Assembly (NCBI GenBank): GCA_039932395.1
Contig: JBDTQB010000301.1
Coordinates: 1 to 5,907, forward strand
Length of the DNA stretch: 5,907 nucleotides
Direction: 5' to 3'
Source: JAGNNV01 sp039932395
GTDB taxonomy: Bacteria; Acidobacteriota; Vicinamibacteria; Fen-336; JAGNNV01
The notes beneath the pieces were generated by a model, which saw only the letters and a list, made by a program, of their open reading frames with translations, made no database searches and was not told the DNA's origin. Positions 1 to 5,557 of the stretch are shown in pieces; the first letter of the stretch is position 1, and each line of letters starts with the position of its first letter. The position numbers were made by a program, and so were the translations under genes.

Positions 1-1274
1 CGCATCACGGTCCTGTTCTCTATGAGAACAAGGATCGCCACCGCGCGTACGCCGTCCGCTGGTCGGGCGCCGAGACCGGTGGTGCGGGCTATGTCGGTGC
101 GCTCGGCATGATGCAATCGCGCAACTGGCCCGAGTTCAAGACAAACATGGCGCGTGCCTGGTTTCTTCCTTCTCACAGCATTGTCTACGCGGACGTCGAA
201 GGAAACATCGGCTACCTCGGTGTCTCGCTCGCCCCGGTGCGTCGCAACTGGGACGGCCTGTTACCGGTTCCCGGAAAGGACGGGAAGTACGAGTGGGAAG
301 GGTACGTCGGCTACGACAAATTGCCCGGCAGCTTCAACCGCGAGGAGGGCTTCTACAACACCTCGAACAACGACGTGATCCCGAAGATCGTTCCCGGCTA
401 CAGCGTGCCGCTCGGCTTCGAGTACGGCGCGCCCTATCGCTACGACCGCGTCCATGAAGTGCTGACCTCGAAACCGAAGATGTCGATAACGGAAATGCAG
501 GTGCTGCAGCAGGACGCGCTTTCCATTCCGGCCCGGACGCTCGTGCCTCTTCTGTTGAAGGTCAAGTTCGACGAGCCGGAATTGGTTCAGGCGCAGAAGA
601 TTCTTGCCGGGTGGGACTTCGTCCTCGGCAAGGATTCCTCGGCCGCCGCGATCTATGAGTTCTTTCAGATGAAGCTCCCGCGCCTCGCGTACGCCCCTCA
701 TGTGCCGGAAACCGAGCGCGCGACCTTCAAACGCTACGACTATGGGCGCGTGATTAAGTGGATGACCGATCCGGATGCCGCCTACGGATCAACGTCGGCA
801 GAGCGAGCGATTGCGCGCGACAGGATTCTGGCGAAAGCCTTCGCCGAAGGCATCAGTGCGCTGATCATGCTGCGTGGCGCCGATCCCCAGGCCTGGCTTT
901 GGGGCGACATCCACACGGCGGACTTCGTGCATCCCATTTCTCTTCTGAAGAACGGGAAGGGCGCGACGGACGTCTTCGCGATCGCACCCACCCGCCGCGG
1001 CGGCGACGGGTCCACGGTGATGGCGACCGGCAATGCCTCCGAGACGGGGAACAAGCAGCAGCACGGCGCGTCGTTCAGCTTCGTGGCGGATGTCGCTGAT
1101 TGGGACCGCTCAACCTTCCTCAGTGCGCCCGGCATCTCCGCCCAGCCACTCTCACCGAACTCTTCGAACCTTATCGAAAGCTGGGCGGCGGGGAAGGGCA
1201 ATGTCCTTGCCTTCTCGCGCAAGAAGGTTGAGGAAGTCAGAGCCAACACCTTGATGCTGGAGCCCATCCACTAA
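1..1274 (+). CDS. Penicillin acylase family amidase (Ntn hydrolase), C-terminal part, 5'-truncated by window edge
   Basis: The reading frame is open from base 3 to the TAA at 1272-1274, giving 423 visible residues; the real start lies left of the window. The first visible residues, HHGPVLYE, followed by AYAVRWSG, are the beta-chain 'HGP' region of penicillin G/V acylases, cephalosporin acylases and AHL acylases. Further family marks are VYADVEGNIGY (about bases 183-215), PVPG near 267, and the TSNND stretch at 363-374, which matches the conserved Asn region that forms the oxyanion hole. The C-terminal block has GGDGSTV, GAS, DWDRS and PG-S-QP-SPN followed by a W and a late FSR. Family members run about 750-850 residues, mature by autocleavage before a nucleophilic Ser and are usually exported. 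The nucleophile and any signal peptide are outside the window, so the substrate (beta-lactam side chain, acyl-homoserine lactone or other amide) cannot be decided. The C-terminus looks intact. Confidence 0.93.
   Translation, partial: HHGPVLYENKDRHRAYAVRWSGAETGGAGYVGALGMMQSRNWPEFKTNMARAWFLPSHSIVYADVEGNIGYLGVSLAPVRRNWDGLLPVPGKDGKYEWEGYVGYDKLPGSFNREEGFYNTSNNDVIPKIVPGYSVPLGFEYGAPYRYDRVHEVLTSKPKMSITEMQVLQQDALSIPARTLVPLLLKVKFDEPELVQAQKILAGWDFVLGKDSSAAAIYEFFQMKLPRLAYAPHVPETERATFKRYDYGRVIKWMTDPDAAYGSTSAERAIARDRILAKAFAEGISALIMLRGADPQAWLWGDIHTADFVHPISLLKNGKGATDVFAIAPTRRGGDGSTVMATGNASETGNKQQHGASFSFVADVADWDRSTFLSAPGISAQPLSPNSSNLIESWAAGKGNVLAFSRKKVEEVRANTLMLEPIH
1271..1274. other. Interlocking convergent stop codons (CTAA)
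   Basis: The acylase gene ends with TAA at 1272-1274 on the plus strand. The leftward gene ends with TAG read from 1273 down to 1271 on the minus strand. The two coding regions therefore overlap by four bases, and there is no intergenic space for a separate terminator. I saw no GC-rich hairpin with a T-run within about 40 bases on either side. Confidence 0.9.
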
Positions 1275-2533
1275 AGACCTCTGAGCTTCGCCATCGTGCG
1301 GTCGAACGTCTCCGCGCCCGCGCGCGGGTCGTACACAATGGCGGGATGAGGCTGTCCGCGGATCGTGTCGGGGCTGGCGACGGCGTAGGCCATGAGCCGT
1401 CGCGCCAGTGTCGTGCGTTGAACATCGAGGTCGAACGAGCCGGATCGACTCGTCAGCAGATCGTCCAGCCCAAGCGCCCAAGGAGTGCCACGTAGCACCG
1501 CATCCACCGCGATGCCCTTCACGAGGTTGTGAGGAAAGTTGAAGATGAATGCGAGTGGCGAATAGGCACCTTCGGTTGGCCGGAGATCCAGGAAGGCCTG
1601 GAGCAGAAGGTCGCGCCGCGCGAGGAATGTCTCTCGCAGCTGAGCCAGACGATGCTGTGTGGTGTTCAGCGCCATGGGTAGAGCTGGCCCCAGAAGAGCT
1701 TCGGGATCAGGCGTCAGCGCGATGAGCAGAGCTTCGTGGATGTCCCGGCGATCGGGGGCATCGAGCAACGTCGCCACGGCCTCGCACAGCCAGGGGTAGT
1801 CGGGGATGTTGTCGTCCCGCAGGGCGGCCACGTTTCCAGCGCACGTGACTTCCAATCCGAAACGCAGATGACTGCCGAGGATGGCGCCGTGGGTGAGCGC
1901 GATGTTTAGCCGATGGCGCTGATTCAGTCGACGCACTTTCGTAAGGAGACGCTCGTACGCCGGGACGTCGGGTTCGAAGTGAGATGTGGCGATCAGGATC
2001 AGCGTGCCGGCGTCCCGCGCGAACTTCTGTCCGCTGCCTTCCGTGCCCTGAAGCAACCGCAGGAGTTCGTCCACGCGGTCGAGATTCGCGCTCGGATCGT
2101 CGTCATCCCACGCGCGCATGGCGAGAAGAGCGAGCAGGTGGAGAAAGTAATAGTCCAGCAGGACGGCCAGGCCGTTGCGCCGTCCCGTCTCATCCGCCGG
2201 ATCGGCGACACGCTCGATGAAATTCGCGACCTCCACCGGGATGGTGTCGTCGCAGAAGCGATCCGCCTTGCCGTCCCAGTCGTTCAGGATGTGGAAGCCC
2301 TCGGCGCGGGTCACGTGATCGAGATGCTTGACCCAGGTCCCCGCGAAAAGCGCCTCGCCGCCCGCCTCGAACCGGTGGCTTCGCATTCCCTCGCGCAGGT
2401 GGCGGACGGAGCGGTCGAAGCTCCGCGACTTCAGGACTTCATTGACGATGCGCGGGCGCACCGGGCCCCCGAGCGCTCGCTCAAGCGCATCGGCGGCGTC
2501 CGGGAACGATGTCGCCGTCGAAACACCCTTCAC
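1271..2533 (-). CDS. Unrecognised conserved-looking protein, 420 residues
   Basis: I do not recognise this family. The proposed start is GTG (2533-2531). It is the most upstream start in the frame, since an in-frame TGA lies at 2560-2558. It lacks a clear Shine-Dalgarno, and a GTG at codon 25 is an alternative. There is no signal peptide. Most of the protein looks helical and soluble. One strongly hydrophobic stretch at residues about 121-142 (LLDYYFLHLLALLAM core) is interrupted by Asp, Tyr and His, so a buried helix is more likely than a membrane span. His/Asp-rich patches stand out: W67 with HLDH at 70-73, then GFH at 79-81 and NDWD at 84-87; a second region with THG and SH about 220-230; and FNFPHN at 331-336. 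Such patches could be a metal or active site, but this is only a guess. Codon use and GC match the neighbours. The length, lack of frameshifts and tight packing against the acylase support a real gene. Confidence 0.8.
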   Translation of the reverse strand: MKGVSTATSFPDAADALERALGGPVRPRIVNEVLKSRSFDRSVRHLREGMRSHRFEAGGEALFAGTWVKHLDHVTRAEGFHILNDWDGKADRFCDDTIPVEVANFIERVADPADETGRRNGLAVLLDYYFLHLLALLAMRAWDDDDPSANLDRVDELLRLLQGTEGSGQKFARDAGTLILIATSHFEPDVPAYERLLTKVRRLNQRHRLNIALTHGAILGSHLRFGLEVTCAGNVAALRDDNIPDYPWLCEAVATLLDAPDRRDIHEALLIALTPDPEALLGPALPMALNTTQHRLAQLRETFLARRDLLLQAFLDLRPTEGAYSPLAFIFNFPHNLVKGIAVDAVLRGTPWALGLDDLLTSRSGSFDLDVQRTTLARRLMAYAVASPDTIRGQPHPAIVYDPRAGAETFDRTMAKLRGL

Positions 2534-2625
2534 GCGGCGCGATCTTAGCGAAACCGTTCACGCGCCCCGGGCTGCGCTTTCCTCACGGCTGCCCTTTCCC
2601 TGCGTATGAGCGATAGGCTTCCTCC
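2534..2625. promoter_or_regulatory. Divergent intergenic region, likely promoter site for both directions
   Basis: This 92-base gap is the only non-coding stretch longer than 10 bases in the window. It separates the divergent starts of the unknown gene (left) and the M20-led gene set (right), so promoters for both probably lie here. No convincing -35/-10 pair is visible. Weak -10-like matches are TATGAG at 2605-2610 on the plus strand and TAAGAT at 2547-2542 on the minus strand, each four of six to TATAAT and without a good -35 partner. No clear operator palindrome longer than CCCGGG (about 2566-2571) was found. Confidence 0.4.
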
Positions 2626-3639
2626 GTGACCCTGCCCCTCACCGACCCCATTTCCCTGCTCAAAGCGCTCATCGACATTCCTTCGACCACCTGGGAGGAA
2701 GGGCCGGTTTGCGAGGCCGTCGCCGCGACTCTCGAAGGTGCTGGCTTCGCGGTCGAGCGACAGCCGGTTTCAGAAGGTCGGTTCAACGTGATCGCGCGCG
2801 TTGGCGATCCGATTGCGACGCTCTCGACGCATCTCGACTGCGTGCCGCCCCATCTGCCCGCCAAAGATCTGGGTGATCGTATTCAAGGACGCGGCGCCTG
2901 CGACGCGAAGGGCCTCATCGCGGCGCAGATCTTCGCGGCGCTGAAGTTGCGTCAGGAGGGCGTGACCGATTTTGGTCTGCTCTACATGGTTGGCGAGGAA
3001 GAGGGAGGCGACGGGGCCAAGGTCGCGAATCGGATTCCCGGTCGCAATCGCTTCATCGTGAATGCGGAGCCCACCGACTTCAAACAGGCGGTCGCGGGCA
3101 AAGGCGTTCTGCGTGTCACCCTGAACTCATCCGGCAAGGCAGCGCATGCGGCCTACCCTGAACTGGGCGATTCTGCCGTGCTCAAGCTTCTCGATGTGCT
3201 CGCCGAACTGCGCGTTCATGCGTGGCCCAACGATCCTGTCCTCGGTCCGACCACTATGAACATCGGCACGCTGCACGCCGGCCTCAAGGCCAACATCATT
3301 CCGCCTTCGGCCGCCGCGGAAGTCATGTTCAGAACCGTCACGCCTTCCGACGAGATCCACGAGATGCTCAAGCGTATCGCGGGCGAACGCGCGTCCATTG
3401 AAGTGAATTCCACGAGCGAACCGATTCACCTCAAGATCGTTCCCGGCTTCGGCCGCGGAGAGATCGTGGTGCGCTTTGGTACCGACATTCCGTACCTTGA
3501 GGCCTGGGGCCAGGCCATCCTCTTCGGACCTGGATCCATTCATGACGCGCACACCGCGCACGAGTTCATCCTCAAGCAGGATCTGATCGAGGCGGTCGAC
3601 GTCTACGCATCTATGGTTCGTTCTCTCCTCGCGCAGTAA
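2626..3639 (+). CDS. M20 family metallohydrolase (ArgE/DapE/LysK/carboxypeptidase G2-like)
   Basis: This is a 337-residue cytosolic-looking di-zinc (or cobalt) hydrolase of N-acyl amino acids or short peptides. The full M20 motif set is present: HLD at 69-71 (H69 metal ligand, D71 catalytic), GRGACDAKG with bridging D93, GEEEGG with general base E125 and ligand E126, NAEP with ligand E148, and DAHT with C-terminal ligand H309. The lid/dimerisation domain lies between, from about residue 158 to 270, with the conserved SGKAAHAAYPELG segment (H174). Length and order fit the family, and there is no signal peptide. The GTG start is forced: an in-frame TAG sits at 2614-2616 and the N-terminal helix DPISLLKALIDIPS begins at residue 7. 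No Shine-Dalgarno precedes it. It leads the rightward gene set, and the next gene starts 10 bases after its stop. Substrate is not decidable: acetylornithine, succinyl-diaminopimelate, a LysW-type substrate and dipeptides are all possible in the family. Confidence 0.93.
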   Translation: MTLPLTDPISLLKALIDIPSTTWEEGPVCEAVAATLEGAGFAVERQPVSEGRFNVIARVGDPIATLSTHLDCVPPHLPAKDLGDRIQGRGACDAKGLIAAQIFAALKLRQEGVTDFGLLYMVGEEEGGDGAKVANRIPGRNRFIVNAEPTDFKQAVAGKGVLRVTLNSSGKAAHAAYPELGDSAVLKLLDVLAELRVHAWPNDPVLGPTTMNIGTLHAGLKANIIPPSAAAEVMFRTVTPSDEIHEMLKRIAGERASIEVNSTSEPIHLKIVPGFGRGEIVVRFGTDIPYLEAWGQAILFGPGSIHDAHTAHEFILKQDLIEAVDVYASMVRSLLAQ

Positions 3640-3642
3640 GGG
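3638..3642 (+). promoter_or_regulatory. Ribosome binding site for the L-serine dehydratase gene
   Basis: AAGGG lies 7 bases before the GTG at 3650 and overlaps the TAA stop of the upstream M20 gene (3637-3639). It supports the GTG start, and ribosomes terminating on the M20 gene would sit on this site, suggesting translational coupling. Confidence 0.65.
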
Positions 3643-3649
3643 CGGCCCT

Positions 3650-4879
3650 GTGGAATCCATTCGCGAACTCTTTCGGATCGGCAACGGGCCGTCGTCGTCC
3701 CATTCGATGGGGCCGCGTCGCGCCGCCGACCTGTTTTTGGGTCGTCACGGCGGAGCGGCGCGGTATCGCGTGACGCTCTACGGATCGCTCGCCGCCACCG
3801 GCAAGGGCCATCTCACTGACCGCGTGCTCGAGGATGCCTTCGGCGCCCGCCCGCACGAGATCCTGTTCAACATGCGTGAACGACTTCCGCGTCATCCCAA
3901 CGGCATGTTGTTTGAAGCGTTCGACGCTTTGGGCGCGGTGCTTCATGCCTGGAAGGTCTATTCGGTCGGCGGCGGGGCGATCCGCGAGCACGACGTCGAG
4001 GACTGGACTCCGCGCGGCGCCTACGAGCTTTCCAAGATGAGCGACATTCTGGACTACTGCCGCGAGCACCGGATGGAGATCTGGCAGTACGTTGAAGACC
4101 GCGAAGGCAAGGACATCTGGAACTTCCTGGCCGAGATTCATGGCGCCATGGAAGCCGCCATTGATCGCGGCCTCGCGGGGAGCGGCATTCTCCCCGGCAT
4201 TATCAAGCTTCCGCGGAAAGCGCGCTCGTACCACGCGCGTGCGGTGTCGCGTGGCGGTTTGCTCGCACGCACGGGAACACTCTCGGCCTATGGTCTCGCG
4301 GTCAGCGAAGAAAACGCGGCGGGCGGGATCGTGGTGACAGCACCCACCTGCGGCGGCTCCGGCGTCCTGCCCGCCGCAATGCGCTATCTACGTGAAACCC
4401 TCCCAGCGAATCAGAACGCCATTCTTCGTGCCCTCGCAACCGCCGGCCTCGTCGGGAATCTGATCAAGACCAACGCGAGTATTTCCGGCGCGGCAGTCGG
4501 ATGCCAGGGAGAAGTGGGTGCTGCGTGCGCGATGGCCGCGGCGGCCGCGGCCCAGCTCATGGGCGGCACCAACGAGCAGATCGAGTACGCCGCCGAAGTC
4601 GGGATGGAGCATCACCTCGGTTTGACCTGCGATCCGGTTGCCGGCCTGGTTCAGATTCCCTGTATCGAACGCAACGCGGTGGCCGCCGATCGTGCGGTTC
4701 ATTCCGCTGAGTTCGCGATGCTGTCTGATGGCGCGCATCACATTTCGTTTGATGATGTCGTGGAGGCGATGAAGAAAACGGGTGCCGATCTGCCCGAGGC
4801 CTATCGCGAGACCAGCATCGGCGGGCTCGCCGGCCTGGCATCGTCACCGCCGAGCCTTGTCGGCAACGAGTGCGCATGA
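3650..4879 (+). CDS. sdaA: L-serine ammonia-lyase (L-serine dehydratase), single-chain iron-sulfur type
   Basis: This enzyme converts L-serine to pyruvate and ammonia in the cytosol using an oxygen-sensitive [4Fe-4S] cluster. The beta domain (about residues 1-150) opens with IGNGPSSSHSMGP (11-22) and contains LYGSLAATGKGH. The alpha domain (about 165-395) has SEENAAGG, TAPTCGGSGVLPA (C234), NASISGA, GCQGEVGAACAMA and CDPVAGLVQIPC. The three expected cluster cysteines are C285, C327 and C338. Their spacing (42 and 11) equals that I recall for the structurally known Legionella enzyme (C343, C385, C396). At 409 residues it is shorter than E. coli SdaA (about 454) and resembles the Bacteroidota-style form. 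Oddities: the usual SSSHT motif reads SSSHS, and the tail after GGLA (391-394) runs 15 residues and ends NECA, so the terminal Cys (C408) is penultimate. GTG start with a good Shine-Dalgarno. The stop overlaps the next gene's ATG. Confidence 0.96.
   Translation: MESIRELFRIGNGPSSSHSMGPRRAADLFLGRHGGAARYRVTLYGSLAATGKGHLTDRVLEDAFGARPHEILFNMRERLPRHPNGMLFEAFDALGAVLHAWKVYSVGGGAIREHDVEDWTPRGAYELSKMSDILDYCREHRMEIWQYVEDREGKDIWNFLAEIHGAMEAAIDRGLAGSGILPGIIKLPRKARSYHARAVSRGGLLARTGTLSAYGLAVSEENAAGGIVVTAPTCGGSGVLPAAMRYLRETLPANQNAILRALATAGLVGNLIKTNASISGAAVGCQGEVGAACAMAAAAAAQLMGGTNEQIEYAAEVGMEHHLGLTCDPVAGLVQIPCIERNAVAADRAVHSAEFAMLSDGAHHISFDDVVEAMKKTGADLPEAYRETSIGGLAGLASSPPSLVGNECA
4876..4879 (+). other. ATGA stop/start overlap (translational coupling site)
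   Basis: The ATG of the flavoprotein gene (4876-4878) overlaps the TGA stop of sdaA (4877-4879). The A of the ATG is the last base of the GCA codon that encodes the final Ala after C408. The sequence upstream offers only a weak Shine-Dalgarno, so re-initiation by ribosomes leaving sdaA is the likely mode. Confidence 0.8.
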
Positions 4880-5547
4880 ACGAAGAACCGCGCTTCGTTC
4901 CGCTGACGACCTATGTCGAGCGTCCGCCCGATGAGATGAAGGATCGCGCGCGCGCTTTCTATGAGGAGGCGCGACGGAGAAGGACGATCCGCGAGTTCTC
5001 CTCGCGTCCGGTCGAGAGCGAAGTCATCGAGAACTGTCTCCGGACGGCTGGCACCGCGCCTTCCGGTGCCAATCTCCAGCCGTGGCACTACGTCGTCGTC
5101 AGCGATCCTGAGCTGAAGCGGAAGATTCGCGAAGCGGCGGAAGTCGAAGAGCGCGGGTTCTACAGCGGCAAGGCCCCGCAGGAGTGGCTCGATGCCCTGG
5201 CGCCGCTGGGCACCGATGAGGTCAAGAGCTATCTCGACACCGCACCCTGCCTGATCGCGGTCTTCGCCCAGAACTACGCGCTGATGGCCGATGGACGCAA
5301 GGTTAAGAACTACTACGTCACCGAGTCGGTTGGGATCTCGCTTGGTTTCCTGATCATGGCCCTGCACCATGCCGGCCTCGCCACGCTGACTCACACTCCA
5401 TCGCCCATGAGTTTCCTTTCCACCGTCCTCGATCGTCCCGCGAACGAACGCGCCTTCCTGCTGCTGGTGGTCGGCTATCCGGCCGACCACGTTCGTGTTC
5501 CCGACATCACGAAGAAGCCGCTTGAGGAGATCGCCACTTTCCGCTGA
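4876..5547 (+). CDS. Iodotyrosine deiodinase-like flavoprotein (nitroreductase fold, FMN)
   Basis: The protein has 223 residues from ATG 4876. A GTG at 4870 would add two residues, but the ATGA overlap is preferred. It belongs to the FMN nitroreductase superfamily and matches, motif by motif, human iodotyrosine deiodinase as I recall it: RRT at 35-37 (FMN phosphate), RTAGTAPSGANLQPW at 56-70 (FMN contacts S63/G64), KSYLDTAP at 117-124, HTP at 172-174 with T173 equivalent to human T239 at flavin N5, RPANE, and VGYP near the C-terminus. The three residues that clamp the amino-acid zwitterion of the substrate in the human enzyme (E157, Y161, K182) are matched by E92, Y96 and K117 with identical spacing. 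The animal enzymes have an N-terminal membrane anchor; this one has none, so it should be soluble and dimeric. Predicted role: reductive dehalogenation of halotyrosine or a related reaction on an aromatic amino acid. A plain nitroreductase role is possible but fits the triad less well. Confidence 0.88.
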   Translation: MNEEPRFVPLTTYVERPPDEMKDRARAFYEEARRRRTIREFSSRPVESEVIENCLRTAGTAPSGANLQPWHYVVVSDPELKRKIREAAEVEERGFYSGKAPQEWLDALAPLGTDEVKSYLDTAPCLIAVFAQNYALMADGRKVKNYYVTESVGISLGFLIMALHHAGLATLTHTPSPMSFLSTVLDRPANERAFLLLVVGYPADHVRVPDITKKPLEEIATFR

Positions 5548-5549
5548 GG
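5546..5549 (+). promoter_or_regulatory. Ribosome binding site for the nitrilase-family gene
   Basis: GAGG lies 8 bases before the ATG at 5558 and overlaps the TGA stop of the flavoprotein gene (5545-5547). This repeats the arrangement before sdaA and supports coupling and the chosen ATG. Confidence 0.65.
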
Positions 5550-5557
5550 TTGTAGCC

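Noticed and set aside
108..113. Start of the acylase gene at the tandem ATG codons
   Set aside because: The frame is open to the left edge, and residues before this point (HGPVLYE, YAVRWSG) are conserved family sequence, so these ATGs are internal methionines.
782..1267. 161-codon minus-strand frame inside the penicillin acylase gene
   Set aside because: The plus-strand frame here carries clear acylase motifs up to its stop; the antisense product matches nothing I know.
1913..2548. 211-codon plus-strand open frame antisense to the unknown leftward gene
   Set aside because: Low-complexity, Arg/Val-rich translation without recognisable motifs. The minus-strand frame is twice as long and has normal protein composition, so this is a shadow.
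2562..2576. GC-rich partial inverted repeat around CCCGGG in the divergent gap as an operator or terminator
   Set aside because: The arms do not extend beyond a few matched bases and no T-run follows, so it is within expectation for this base composition.
3611..4234. 207-codon minus-strand frame over the M20/sdaA junction
   Set aside because: It covers conserved SdaA N-terminal motifs on the plus strand and has the composition of a shadow frame.
4870..4872. GTG as start of the IYD-like gene
   Set aside because: It would add only two residues and lacks a better Shine-Dalgarno; the ATGA overlap at 4876 is the more usual arrangement.
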